Assembly (NCBI RefSeq): GCF_000524195.1
Contig: NW_020170415.1
Coordinates: 435,155 to 499,154, forward strand
DNA: 64,000 nucleotides
Source: Echinococcus granulosus
Lineage: Eukaryota > Platyhelminthes > Cestoda > Cyclophyllidea > Taeniidae
Direction of reading: 5' to 3'
The notes beneath the pieces were generated by a model. It was not told the origin of the DNA. It saw nothing but the letters and a program-made list of their open reading frames with translations, and made no database searches. Each line of letters opens with the position of its first letter. The first letter of the stretch is position 1. Of this stretch, positions 37,601 through 47,895 are shown in pieces. The position numbers and the translations under genes are program-made.

Positions 37601-40600
37601 GTATTCGATGACCAACGTGGTTGGTTGGTAGGTGCATTTCTCACAGCACCGACTACCTTGCGATCAAAGGAAGCGCTAGGGGTGACGCTGAAAAAGAGGG
37701 CAGCTATGTGATTCCTCAATTGTTTAACTCCTCGTTTTGGTTGCACGGACACTTAAGGCTCTGTCACTATACTTTCGCTGAGCTATATGGCCTCCGGACC
37801 ATGTCAGTAGCGCCTTAACTCTTCTTTAGGTCAGCAATACATATTTTGCCCCAGTATTATACCTTCTTTCTAATTAAGGAAAGACTCCAGCCGCTACAGT
37901 TCAATTGTCTAATATTTTGGGTAAATTTTCAAAAGCACACATAAATAACAGTTTCATAAATGAATGGGATTCTTGCTTCCCAAAAGGTAGGGAAAAAGAT
38001 AACTGAAAAGGTTGATTGATATGACAACTTGAAAAATGAGGTTTTCAGACATAGATTGTGCTACAACTATACCGCTTAGTTTCGGGTAATCGAAGTCCTT
38101 TGTCTGAAAACAGAATTTGGACAGATTTCAACAGCAGTCTTAAAACCTGAACAAAAAGCTCCAAAATACATTTACCCCCTCTAGATTTACGGTAAATCAG
38201 TTTGGTGATGTTAGCAGTGATAGAGGCCTTGACGGAATACCATTTATCATAGTTTCAGACTCAAATACGCGAGCCTTCCTGCACAACTTGGCCACAACAC
38301 TGGTGGGATGAAAGCCTGCTCATATCCCCTATGCCAATCATCTTCCATTTTCCCTAATAATAAATAACCTACCCCTTGATTCACAGTACTTTGCAGACTC
38401 AAAAGGTAACTTGGGCGTTACAGAAATAATAGGCTTCCTATTTGGTCACTAGTGCGCTGCTTTAGACCAAAACACGGCAAAAGGTTTTTACTAACAAACT
38501 TCTGAGCCATGAAAGCATATTTAACCAAGAAGAGAAAGCCAGGCGTATCCTTACATCGTGAGCAAGGAATGAATCGTGGATTGTTAGAAACGACTGAACA
38601 TGAAATACTGAGAATCTACGAATGTCCATAGATCTCAGAGCGTTATTAGGCTTTGAGAGACCGAAAGTTGCAAAAGCGGCCTTACCCCGAAAATGTGGTA
38701 TGAAGCTGGATGGACAAAAGTAAGCTGAAGATAGCATTGAAACAAGGGCATGAAAAGAACACAAATAACCAGAAATGACCGAATATTGGTCAATAGTGAT
38801 CTGAAAACCTCTCAAAGAGGCCTTGACATCCCAAACGAGTTGTTAAATACGTCAAGAGCTTTGTACTATTAACGGTCCGTTTCAACATGGCAATAAAAAT
38901 CACTTCGAGGATAGACGTGCTGACGGTCCAATTCATCAGTGATTCGAAATCTAGAAGAGAATGACAGATGTAAAACAAACCAAACCAAACAGCATGAAGC
39001 CGAACACAGAAAACATTTCATATGAAACAAAAAGTCCCCACTCAACCTATAACCAGCTACATAATACCTATAGCAATAGATATTGTAATGAATTATATTC
39101 GTTCAAAGCGTGTGCCTGGATTCGTGGAATTTTTCGGTCCCTCGTGATTATTTTACTATACTATCAGTATCGAGTTCTGCTAATGCTACCTACGCAATGA
39201 GACCTTCGATTCCTCTTCATGTTAATAATAAGACCCTAGAATGTCTTTAGAAATAGCACGGTAGCCACAAAATGACAAAGCCCCCCATCTAGCTATCAAT
39301 ATATTATCAATAAACCATTCAAATAGGTAGAGGTTAATACTGCGGTAAATTAGACCCCCAGACAGTGACTAATGAAGGAGGGACTAAACACATCTCCGAA
39401 CCTGGTAGAGGATACAGATACCAGGCATCCTCAAGTATACATCAGTCCTAATCTAAACACTTTTTAAAATACAAGTTTAGTTTCGACCAGAAACTATAAA
39501 AGACTGCGGAAAAAAACACGGCTCAACTTAATAAAAACGGATAGGCGAAATTAACCAATAGACTTTTTCAAACCAAATTGAAAAAAAATTAATCAAATCC
39601 GATTTACAGAAAAGGCCTGAGGTAGTAAAAAGATCTTCGAGGATGCATCTATGATGATAATAAGAACAGCTAGAATGAGCAAATCCAAACCTCTTTAAAT
39701 AAGTTCGAAAAAAAGAGATATAACAACTTCACTGACGGAGGAATCCTTGAAGTTGGTGTACTGGTAGATGGCTTGCGCACCCTGAACATGCTGAGTGAAA
39801 ATTGAAGTAATCTCCTTGATGGCTAGATCCCGGTTGAATCGTATGTGTGGCAGTTTAATGACATGGTCCCACAGGAAGGTGTCCGACTGGAGGTATAGAT
39901 TACACACCCGCGAAGTCGGACCGGCGTCGTGGGACCGTGTCAATGGCCGCATTGCTGACGATGCCGACGTACCCTTAGCTCCGTCCGCCTCTAGGGGGGA
40001 CTCAGGCGCTGCTGTGGAGATGGGTCGGCTAGCCAGTCGACTGCCGCTGTGGGGTGGGAAGTATGAGTGCACTGGGGTAGCCGTCTGATAGCGCCGTTGT
40101 CCCCGAATTCCATCCACCGAACGGGTGAGGCGTTTCACCGGATCTGCAAAGCATTTAACTCACTCGTACAGCCTTCAAATATAGTAGATATGGTTGTCCG
40201 AATGGGAATTAAGTTTAATGCACTCTTTACCAGATTAGCATATGTGATAACATGATTATTTATGCAAACTCAGCATTGCAAATATGTGACATTAAATGGC
40301 GCCGCAAACGTGTTGGTTGGACCTAAAACAAAACATGCGAACGCTGCTTTGGGCAGCATAACGTTAAGCAGAACAGTGAAACTTTAGGGCTATGGCTCTC
40401 GATTTCCCTCCGCCTCCGGTAGCAGGCGTGTTCATAAAATTTTAAAATTAGAAGGACAATCTAATGGTCTTCATCAATGCCCAAAGCGGTCTCACCAGAA
40501 ATATGGATAATGAAATTCATTCGTGTACCCTCAGAAAATTACATAGAGGCACTTGAATTCCCCTCCTAAGTAAATTAACACTTCATACAGGTTAAAAATG

Positions 40601-43091
40601 GAGATTAAACCCATAAACACTTTTCACGGCAAGAAAGAGACTTTCAATAGTTTAATACACAAACAAGAACATCTCAAATAGGCTCAGGGACCATGTAATT
40701 AGTTGCCAAGACCTCCAGACAATTAAATAGATGTCAACCCGAACAATTCTTCCATATGATGAGGCAAAAAGACTAACTCCATAAATTATTCTATTCATTT
40801 ACAAAATCTCCAGGCCGTGACAGAGACAGAAGGATGCGTACTGGGATTTTTTTCGCTAAGCGATGATTTATGAAAAAGTGATCCTAAAGGGCAGAAGTAA
40901 GCCCAAGAATTCTCCTTTGGAGGAATGCGAGAGGGAAATTTCCAAACTCCTCACAAATGAAAGCAGCGCACTCGTACGCTATTAAATTCGCTTATACTTA
41001 GTAGACTGGAAAATGAAGATAAGATTCAGGTGCAAATTTCGCCAAAATTATTTTTAGCGTGCCTGTCAGTCAAATATGTCCAAAACCACTTTATTGGTTC
41101 ATAAGCATCAATAGACATGAGTCAATTTAAATGAATTTTAAAAGAAACAAACTTTTCTAAAAAAGAATAACGCGGTAAACGAGAATCGAGCTAACAGAAC
41201 ATTCTCTCACCATAAGGCAGAGTATTTTGACAGTTGCCCTCCTGTGAAATGAATAAATGGTTTAATTTTTAGGTCGTGGAATTAAAACGTTTATTGCAAG
41301 AAATCAAGTTCATGCATCTGAGGTAAGGTGACAATGACGGATGTGAGTTGATGAATAATTGGATGAATAAACTGACAAACCACAAGCTGAAAATATACTT
41401 CATGAAACGAGCGTTCTACTCAACAACCAGGTTATTGCAGCAGAAAAAAGGCTAGGTCAAAAGCTGACAATTACTTAATTACTAATCCTCGAGCCAACCG
41501 TTGGTTGCAAAAGGGCAGAAAACAAGTCCTCAACCAAATACTGAAATAATTCAGTTCGTTCATAAAAACCTCCGAATAACTATACAGATGCATTTAAAGG
41601 TATGCATGCTTGAAAGCGTCCTCAGCGTGAATAACAAGCGGATAAAGGTTTCGCCCTACCTGCGAGTTAAACGTATCTAAAGCTATTTCTTCTGCCTATT
41701 ACACATTCAACATCAGTTGAACAGGAAAAATCTCACTACCAAAAAAACCCAGGTACTCGGACATATTTGTCTAGAGGAACACGAATTTCGGCAGAGCACA
41801 CCGACAGAGCTGCACTGGACACTTTTGGTTTGGGTGATTTAGGAGTGTACAAAATGATGATAATGATTTTGCTTATACCTGTAAATCAAATGTGTCTGAG
41901 GCTGTGGTATTCGTTCTCGAAACCTCCAAAGCATTTTGGATTAATTAAAGTGAATAGACAACGAAATCTGCTTTCTGGGGAAAAAACAATGCGGTAGACC
42001 AGAAAATGCAAATCTAACAGAGAAATGGGCCTCCAAAGTAATTCGGAGGTAAAATTCTGCCTACTACTAATAGAACAAATGCAGTGAAGCGAATTTAGAG
42101 AAGTTTCAATCAATTTAAAATAATGCACCACTAGTAAAGTTATATGATAGAAAGAAATAAGTTGATTCTTTTTAGGAGCTGGATACAATAATTCGACAGC
42201 TAAACGAATTAGGCGATTCTTATAGTTCGAACAAGATAGCGGATCATTAAAGTGCCCCGTAGAGTAACTACAACATCACATTGATTACTAATGCAGACAA
42301 ACCAACAATAATGGCTTTTCATGGTGCATTTAGAATTATAGTAATTATTCAACCACTAACCAAGTCACTAACTGAGTACGAAACATCGAGGTTGGCAACC
42401 GATAAATATTTATAGGAATTCGGGCGAACCCACCTAGAGCAGGCTGAGACATTTCTCTAAGCTGTCGTGCAATCTCCCGGTTTGAGTAGCCACAAAATGC
42501 AGGTTCCGAAGCATCATCACCACCAGCAATATTGAGACTGCGTTTTTGTCGAAATAATACATCGCCACCACTCGTTGCATTCGCACGATAGATTACAGAG
42601 TGGAAGTCAGGGTTGGGTAGGAAATTTCCCGCCGGCTCGACAAAATAGACATCCTCCACGGTCAAGGGATTTTCCACAAAGATTCCTAGACTGCTGGCGT
42701 TGAGTGCAATAGTACCACGAAAGATGCCATTGAGAACACTGCCATAAACGAGACTCTTGGGATGGGAGTTGAGGAAACCACGCACGGGATATGCGGAGTT
42801 GTCATCACTGCTCAGGAGACGGGTTTGCCCTCCAGCAACTACTAGTGCTGTGGGAGACAACACACCTTCATCATGGTAGATGACCAAGGAGAAGTTATGA
42901 CCGAATGCATGAAAGAAAAATGAAGAGGATGGTCGATCCGTCGAGCGTTTGGAACGAGGGGATGGAGGCTGAAGGGCGGAATAGTTTAATTCCCAGTACT
43001 GGCCGATTTGAGGGAAGTAAGCTTGTTCAGCAAGAAAAGGGGAAGTGATGAGGGTAAGAAGGAGGAGACACGACGCTCCATGCACGATCAT
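10265..43091 (-). CDS. ADAM10: ADAM10/Kuzbanian-like membrane metalloprotease (sheddase), 9 exons, complete except for a gap
   Basis: Zinc endopeptidase of family M12B that sheds ectodomains of cell-surface proteins (Notch/Delta type substrates in other animals). Exons, transcript order: 42434..43091, 39737..40143, 33700..34275 (contains 100 N), 25964..26197, 25033..25218, 24806..24973, 22995..23174, 17740..17964, 10265..10666. Phases are 1 at the first junction and 0 at all later ones, with GT/AG ends throughout. Order of parts: signal peptide; prodomain with Cys of EPAFCGY; dibasic sites; catalytic domain with [23 protein letters not shown] and Met-turn [14 protein letters not shown]; disintegrin/Cys-rich region; [13 protein letters not shown] entry to the membrane helix; long Pro-rich tail. 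The colinear match to vertebrate ADAM10 across all exons makes the ADAM10 (not ADAM17) call firm. About 980 residues plus the gap, longer than vertebrate ADAM10 (about 750). Odd: Ser/Pro insertion in the catalytic domain and a long tail. Confidence 0.95.
10976..11150 (+). repeat. dispersed repeat, related to 52069..52250
   Basis: Shares with the second site, in the same order, CCTCTGGAAAT, GACAGGATCG, TATGTCT, GCGAACGTTGAAATACAA or variants, and AGTCAGTC. Non-coding. No terminal structure is visible, so class is unknown. Confidence 0.6.
15380..15770 (+). mobile_element. fragment of the A-B-A element (B part only)
   Basis: Matches the internal B of the full copies in order: AGGAATGCTATGA, CACTAGCTGTGGTTGTGAA, CTACCTGCATGAATATGTCA, GTGGGAACGCAGTAGCAAGG, AACCCTGTCCTTTACTAAATG. 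Both A units are absent. Confidence 0.6.
17740..17964 (-). CDS. ADAM10: ADAM10-like exon 8: membrane-proximal region
   Basis: The acceptor GCTTTTAG precedes [36 protein letters not shown] and the [16 protein letters not shown] segment follow and match the ADAM10 stalk almost residue for residue. The donor GTGGGT follows KTWIT, phase 0. Confidence 0.95.
17965..22994 (-). other. ADAM10-like intron 7 (5.0 kb)
   Basis: GT..AG ends in phase 0. Contains A-B-A copy 2 (19001..19930). The rest is AT-rich with no exon recognised. Confidence 0.75.
19001..19930 (+). mobile_element. A-B-A element, copy 2
   Basis: The left A (about 19001..19188) has CTTCGTTTTGGCTTCGTGGG, GGCATGGCCTCTGGGCCATG and the end GGGGCGCTACA. 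The right A (about 19801..19930) starts inside the unit at GGCACTTGAGGCTCTGCC and also ends GCGCTACA, so its first roughly 50 bases are lost. B between them matches copies 1, 3 and 4. Confidence 0.6.
22995..23174 (-). CDS. ADAM10: ADAM10-like exon 7: cysteine-rich domain
   Basis: The acceptor TTCTGTCAG precedes [19 protein letters not shown], followed by [18 protein letters not shown] and DTPCIST. This is the ADAM10 Cys-rich region; there is no EGF module, as expected for ADAM10. Donor GTAAGT after ET, phase 0. Confidence 0.94.
23175..24805 (-). other. ADAM10-like intron 6 (1.6 kb)
   Basis: GT..AG ends in phase 0; AT-rich, nothing recognised inside. Confidence 0.8.
24806..24973 (-). CDS. ADAM10: ADAM10-like exon 6: disintegrin domain
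   Basis: The acceptor TTGTGCAG precedes [18 protein letters not shown]; then [16 protein letters not shown] and [14 protein letters not shown]. Cys spacing is as in ADAM10; no RGD is present. The donor GTGAGT follows the Met codon, phase 0. Confidence 0.94.
25033..25218 (-). CDS. ADAM10: ADAM10-like exon 5: start of disintegrin domain
   Basis: The acceptor TATTCTTCCAG precedes [18 protein letters not shown]. It carries the disintegrin start [10 protein letters not shown] and paired Cys in DDVCCYPKD. Donor GTAGAT, phase 0. Followed by a 59-base intron (24974..25032), the shortest in the gene. Confidence 0.94.
25219..25963 (-). other. ADAM10-like intron 4 (745 bases)
   Basis: GT..AG ends in phase 0. 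An ACACCTTCAGG-centred stretch near 25720 resembles one near 4110, perhaps an old repeat. Confidence 0.75.
25964..26197 (-). CDS. ADAM10: ADAM10-like exon 4: zinc-binding motif
   Basis: The acceptor GGGACAG precedes [19 protein letters not shown]. The three His and catalytic Glu of HExxHxxGxxHD are all intact. The Met-turn [20 protein letters not shown] follows. The donor GTAAGC comes after LLHQVLK, phase 0. With intact zinc ligands, base and Met-turn, the protein is expected to be active. Confidence 0.95.
27207..27330 (+). mobile_element. truncated solo A unit
   Basis: GTTAAACTCCCGGTTTTGG, CCTCCGGGCCATGCCAG and GGATATTCTGTCC follow the order of the A consensus; the 3' third is missing. Confidence 0.45.
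31535..31725 (-). other. exon-like island, unrecognised
   Basis: On the - strand, 191 bases open in one frame, flanked by an acceptor-like TTACTCGCAG and a donor GTATGT. The residues include [20 protein letters not shown]. No family recognised. Entry phase 1 and exit phase 0 do not fit ADAM10 intron 3 (phase 0), so it is not an ADAM10 cassette exon. It could be a decayed exon of another gene or chance. Confidence 0.2.
33700..34275 (-). CDS. ADAM10: ADAM10-like exon 3: catalytic domain core, with assembly gap
   Basis: The acceptor TTTCTCTAG precedes [20 protein letters not shown]. Next comes an unusual run of about 50 residues dominated by Ser, Pro, Arg and Ala (about 34040..34200) where vertebrate ADAM10 has only a short loop, then [15 protein letters not shown]. 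The 100-N gap at 33898..33997 interrupts the exon. After it come [34 protein letters not shown] and [17 protein letters not shown], all ADAM10-specific. The flanking frames match across 100 bases. The donor GTAGGT at 33699 is in phase 0. Confidence 0.9.
33898..33997. other. assembly gap, 100 N, inside ADAM10-like exon 3
   Basis: A placeholder of exactly 100 Ns. By comparison with vertebrate ADAM10, only about four residues are needed between TNFLNL and NHDDF, so the missing sequence could be very short, an expanded repeat, or an intron. Confidence 0.99.
34276..39736 (-). other. ADAM10-like intron 2 (5.5 kb)
   Basis: GT..AG ends in phase 0. Contains A-B-A copy 3 (36838..37898). No exon recognised; the open frame at 38462..38815 (-) is low in protein-like character. 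Confidence 0.75.
36838..37898 (+). mobile_element. A-B-A element, copy 3
   Basis: The left A (about 36838..36993) has an internal deletion of the GGCATGGCCTCCGGGCCATG block. The right A (about 37707..37898) starts near TATGTGATTCCTC, includes GTTTAACTCCTCGTTTTGG and ends CCGCTACA. Just inside the left A is ATGGTGGCAACAGAAAGCGA (primer-site-like). AAAAAGAGGG (37691..37700) lies shortly before the right A. B contains GGAAGGGTTGAAAATGAC and GTCAATGAAGTAAACACACG, shared with other copies. Confidence 0.62.
39737..40143 (-). CDS. ADAM10: ADAM10-like exon 2: prodomain end and start of protease domain
   Basis: The acceptor TTTGCAG and the leading AT complete the split Asp codon from exon 1. It carries VKRLTRS, a minimal RxxR convertase site, then an ADAM10-unlike 50-residue Ser/Pro/Ala-rich linker. 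[13 protein letters not shown] and [11 protein letters not shown] follow and mark the first strands of the catalytic domain. The donor GTCAGT is in phase 0; reading on would give non-matching residues. Confidence 0.92.
40144..42433 (-). other. ADAM10-like intron 1 (2.3 kb)
   Basis: GT..AG ends, phase 1. AT-rich, nothing recognised. Confidence 0.8.
42434..43091 (-). CDS. ADAM10: ADAM10-like exon 1: signal peptide and prodomain
   Basis: The start is the ATG at 43091..43089, which begins a good signal peptide [20 protein letters not shown]; the frame is open twelve codons further up but from a non-standard codon. The prodomain shows [10 protein letters not shown], a dibasic RSKR site, then [20 protein letters not shown] and [12 protein letters not shown], colinear with the ADAM10 prodomain. 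A second RQKR site and the Cys of EPAFCGYSN, at the cysteine-switch position, follow. The exon ends with one base of a split codon before donor GTGGGT. Confidence 0.93.
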
Positions 43092-44008
43092 GGTGGATTT
43101 TACATCATCATGCTGCCATAAATGCAATGAAACGGCGAAGCCTGCAACCTGCGATTTAGCAATATCGAAGCCAGGTTATACAATGCATAACTGTATTCCC
43201 AACGGCATGCATCATTATTCCCACTGTCAAATATATGACTGACTAAAGCATTGTAGAATTAAATCCTGTATGGTGGATATTGTCACGAAAGTTGTGCCGC
43301 TAACTAAGGAATATCTAAACAAATTTAGTGGTCAAAATCCACACAAGTTGAAGTTAGGTGTCATTTACACAGAAAATGTCATCTTAGCATAGCGAGCGGA
43401 AACCAAGTGCCACTCCGATCTGGTGAATTAGCACAAGAGGAAATAAAAAACCCACCCGCTCAGTGAGTGGCAGAGGCTCAGTACTCGAAGTAGGCGCGTC
43501 AAAAATAAAGGTAATCATATAATTTTAAGCTATATTAAACCGTTGCTAGTAGAGTAAATTAAGCCAAATGTAAATGTTTTAGGAATTAATTCTTTAAAAA
43601 CTGCTAGGGTTACTTACTAATAAAAAGGCACGCTTAAAAACAAGCGATATTTAATGAATTTTGCAAGTAGTAGTGTTTTTCTAAATAATGTGATTTGGAA
43701 GAATTTGTCCTTTACCACTATTTTTAAAATTAAAGTAGGATGTTGAAAACAGTCTGCGTAATCTCATGATAGGGATGGAAAATAGTGCTCTTGACTTATA
43801 GGAGAAGAGAGAAATAATAAGCTAAATTTTAATTTCAGGCATAATTTCTAGACAGAAAATGGTCTTAACGTTTTGCTAGTTTCGTTCTTGAATAATGCCA
43901 TGTTAATAACCGCATTTACTTGCGTATCTCGATTCTCACTCATAAATTTACAGAAAATTTATCGGCTGGGTAAATAATGTGAAATTTTGACTGTATTATG
44001 GGAGGAAT

Positions 44009-44201
44009 TGTAGTACAATGGTTGTTTATCTCTTTGCATCGGCAAAGAGCCACTTCTGACTTGGCCTTTGTAGTAAGCTGGTTGGGCTGGCCTTCGGGCC
44101 ATGCCGGTAGCCCGAATACCTTCTTTGTGCTGAGTATATATAAGTATTCTGCCTGAGCGTTATGTCTTCTTCCGTCTTCAAGGAAGCCTCGGGATGGTAC
44201 A
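44009..44201 (+). mobile_element. solo A unit (solo-LTR-like)
   Basis: Starts TGTAGTACAATGGTTGTTTA, contains GGCCTTCGGGCCATGCCGGTA and ATGTCTTCTTCCGTCTTCA, and ends GGATGGTACA. No B segment adjoins. Confidence 0.5.
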
Positions 44202-45096
44202 GAATAGTTCTATAAAGAAAGCCAAACCACCACTTACAAACAAAGGCAATCACCTATTTTCTTTTGAACCTAGCCACTAATAGTCCTGTTTTCGGACTTA
44301 ACTACCAGAAATAAAAGAGTGGAAAAAAGGACTTTCTAAGACAGTCCACCGTCACCAACAATGGAATGAAGACGCAACCAGAACGGGTGCTTTCTAGTGT
44401 GCTGATCGTACTGATTGTACTTAAAAGTGTTGAGTTTTTTGGAGCGGAATCTGGGGTTATGTATCCGCCTTCTCGAATGTGGAAAGAGGTGTTTTCTTCC
44501 AGAGCGTACCAATGCTTATTTGGGGCAGAAAAGTTAATTAATGACTAGTTCAAGTCATGTCACAGTCATCAGCAAACGTCCAGCGAATGCGAACCGACAC
44601 TACAAAATTAAGTTCTTATACGACCTCATGAAGGGAATAAATTCTCTAAAAAAGGACGCGAAATCTTTGCCCACTTATGATTTTTGCGGCAATAAGGGAA
44701 TATGGGATACTTTTTTTCCCTTTTCATTCTCTGTGACCTCTAAATCAAATGGTTCCAAGTTATTTATTTTTTTCCATAGCCTAGTCAAATGCTGGCATTT
44801 TGAATAGGCGAAGAATACACATGGCTCCTGACTTTTCAACACCACTGAAAGCGTATAATCTCTGATATACACATTACAATAGATTCGTTATTCGAGAATC
44901 GGTACAACTTCGAAAACTACTTTCATGGACATAAAATAAGTCAGGCATTTACGATAGCATCGTGACACTACAAGGAGAATTTGCAGTCAAAAGCATGAAT
45001 TGGATGTGAAGAAGGCTACTGTAATGAATTGGAATAAGCGCCTTTTAACCAACGAAAAGGAGATTTGTTTGTGTTCGGAAATAGTTAAGCATAGAT

Positions 45097-45282
45097 TGTA
45101 GCGCCTTGGGACTTCCCTGAATACAAAGGAAAAAAATAATACCCGGAACGAATATGTATTGTCGCCCTACAGAAGGGCTGGGGGCGAGGGGGCCACTGCC
45201 ATGGCTCGGAGGGCAGGCCGCTCGGCGGAGGTACAATGGTAGAGCCCCAACCGTTGGTTAAACAAGCAGTTGATGCATTGCA
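45097..45282 (-). mobile_element. solo A unit, reverse orientation
   Basis: Read on the - strand, it contains the AAACAACGGTTGG-like start, GTACCTCCGCCGAG, CCCAGCCCTTCTGTA and an end in GGCGCTACA, in the order of the A consensus. Confidence 0.5.
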
Positions 45283-45511
45283 AATGTTTCCTAAAAAAAA
45301 GGCAATTTTTCGCTAGCCTCAATCAAAGCGATAAACATGAGTGACTAGGGCGATGTGAGGCCTTCCCTCCTGGAGAACCGACACCGCTTTTTGCTATTTA
45401 AGGCGAGTTAAGATGAAGAAAGTTGGCTTAAAATGGCTTGGAAACAAAGAATTATAACCTAAAAAACTGAACAGATTATGACTATTCCGTTCTCATTATT
45501 GGTGTCCTTCT

Positions 45512-46542
45512 TGTAATGCTTTGTTTATTTGTGGTTTTGGTTTCACGGTCACTTTAAGCTCCGCCTTTGCACTTCCGCCGGACACCCTTCTGTATGTCGC
45601 CACTGCATCATTCGTCCTAGTGTTGTCTTCTTCCGTCCTCAGAGAAGTCTCGTCGCGCTACGCCAGTGGCAACGGAAAGTGTACCCATTTCCAAAGGACA
45701 TCGACTCTGATTTCTATTACTAAATGCTAAACCTTGGCGTGACGGAAGAAGGCCATGTGCTGTGGATGGACAGTCTGTATCAACCTCCAACGGAAGGGTT
45801 AAGAATGATGCCTACCTTCGGCAACTACCCCAGTCCATTGTTCTGCAGAAATGCTACTCACAACTGTGGTGACAGTAACCGTAATCGTGAACCATTTGGA
45901 AGACTTCGTTACGGAGCTGTTTGTCGTACCCATATAAAGATTTAAATGAAGTGAACACGTAAGACCTTCTCCACCTCCCCACTAGCTGGACAGAACCCTG
46001 ATAGATAGGTACAGCTGGGCAGCACTTAGGTGGGAACGAAGCGGCAAGGGGAACAGATACAAAATATTATCTCCTTGAAACTACTATAAACTCTGTTCTT
46101 TATTAAATTGATTTTAAGTGATGGACATGTGAGATGGTTAGCACATTCTCCCTCACCTCTCTTCGCCCAATTCACTCCCTAAATAGGACGTTGTGGTCAA
46201 GTATCTTCTAATCTTCAGGCAAATTCGATGACTGGTGCGGTTGGTTCATGGATGTTTTGCCTTACAGCATCAACTACGCTGTGATGGCGACCCGGGAAGT
46301 TGATCAGGAGTGCGTGCGACAACGCTCAAAAGAGGATAGAAAGGGGCTACGTAATTCGTTGGTTGTTTATTTGACGCTTGGTTTTAGTTACGCAGACACT
46401 TAACGCTCTGTGAGTGTAATTTCACTAGGATTTCATGGTCTCCGCTCCATGCCATTAGCCCTTCGCCCATCTCTACGTCAGTAAGACATCCGCCTAAGTA
46501 TTATGTTTTTACTCATTTTCAGGGAAGTCTCAGGGCGCTACA
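45512..46542 (+). mobile_element. A-B-A element, copy 4
   Basis: The left A (about 45512..45663) starts TGTAATGCTTTGTTTATTTG and ends near GTCGCGCTACG. The right A (about 46349..46542) starts near TACGTAATTCG, has TTGTTTATTTGACGCTTGG and ends GGGCGCTACA. The stretch AGTGGCAACGGAAAGTG sits just inside the left A. The purine tract AAAAGAGGATAGAAAGGGG (46328..46346) sits just before the right A. B has GTCAATG-like, GGTACAGCTGGGCAGCACT and TCTGTTCTTTATTAAAT blocks shared with other copies. No reading frame of note. Confidence 0.65.
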
Positions 46543-46794
46543 ATAAGATAAGAAAACTCTTTTTTCACTTGTCTTAAAACTTCAAAGCTGTCATTTTTGA
46601 ACTAGTTAAGTTTTAAGTGAGGTAAAATGTAAAATGTAACGACTACAATCAACTCATTGAATTTTTCCACACTTTCCGTCTTGCTTTTTGTTTTATCATG
46701 CTATACGGAGGTAGCTTTAAAGAAGCTTTTGTTACAATTCGTTTTAAAGTATTTATTTGTAAAGGCAAGGTTTGAACCAATTGCAGTACCGTAG

Positions 46795-46995
46795 AATCCC
46801 GAGACCTCCCTAAAGACGAAGACATAATAATAAGAGTAGGACAGGATATGTATTGCTGGTGTATAATTTAATTTACGCAGATAGTGTTTTCACTTGACGG
46901 AATTGTCCTTCCAGCCTTTCCGTACGTCAGCAAGAAAGCACCTTCCGTGGTACTTTGGATTCTACGCCTTTGGAGAAGACTTGAAGTGCTGCAGT
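46795..46995. mobile_element. fragments of A units
   Basis: About 46795..46860 matches the A 3' half in reverse (CCGAGACCTCCCTAAAGACG, ATATGTATTGCTGG). About 46905..46995 matches the A middle and end forwards (CCTTCCAGCCTTTCCGTACG). Confidence 0.35.
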
Positions 46996-47731
46996 TTACC
47001 ACGATATGCAGCATTTCGAACAAACTCTTCACCAGTGTCAATCATATGATTTTTGGAATTTGAGATGGTAACCTAAGTTCCACGAACATGGGCTGGATTA
47101 ATTTCCTCTCTCACCGCTTACACTTCAATGCTTGTAACTGACACTGCCCCCAGCTAGTAATTCCACCTCATGCAAAGAACTCACATTCGTCGAGGATAAA
47201 GTCGTTTTTAAAAACAAACTAAGAATACCTTTTTTAGAGTTGGACATTTAGCAGAATGTAGTCAAGGGATCATACTGCATGCGAAGAGTTGAATTTTTCG
47301 AGTGATCCTTTCGATGCATACCCGTACATGTGTCCACAAACCGGAAGTTCGCATAGGCTGATAGTTACCATATTTACAAGATCTCTATTATAAAACGAAG
47401 AAATAGTTCCTCTATTATCAGTGTTAAAGTGGATTATTAAAAAATAGAACTTTATTTAGGTGCGCAAAACAGGGGGGAAATACTACTAATATTATTTCAG
47501 TAACCAAATCATTGTCACGCTGTTGCACCAAATTTTGATGAGGTATACTGACTTTGCGAAGGGATCACTTCCGGTCATATTAGCGAAGGTAGTAATAACA
47601 GTTACTGTGTTTAAAAATAAGCATGACTAATGCATCAGGTCATTAACTCCAATGAATCATCGACGCATCGTGCTCTTAAAATTCTTCAACGCAGTTTCAT
47701 CCATTTACATTTACACCAGATTGTGCTGCGG

Positions 47732-47895
47732 TGATTCAAATTTGTGAATGGTCTGCATGCCAACTTGGAGTTGTGAGTTTTGCTGCATTTTTGAAATTCC
47801 ATCGCCTTGCCCACCCTCCTACAAGCAATCAACTTCCTCATCACATAAAAGAGAGTGGGTACATTCGTATTGTTGCTTCTACCACCGAGCAAAAG
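47732..47895 (+). repeat. direct repeat, left copy
   Basis: Pairs with 48332..48495, 600 bases on. Shared: GTCTGCATGCCAA/CCTGTATGCCAAA, TTTTGAAAT, CAATCAACTT, CATAAAAGAGA, TGGGTACATT and TTCTACCACCGAGCAA. Two units in tandem-like order suggest an old duplication or two inserts of one repeat. Confidence 0.75.

Noticed and set aside
38462..38815. 117-residue open frame on the - strand
   Set aside because: Intronic, no recognisable motif, no convincing splice sites, unremarkable composition for AT-rich DNA.
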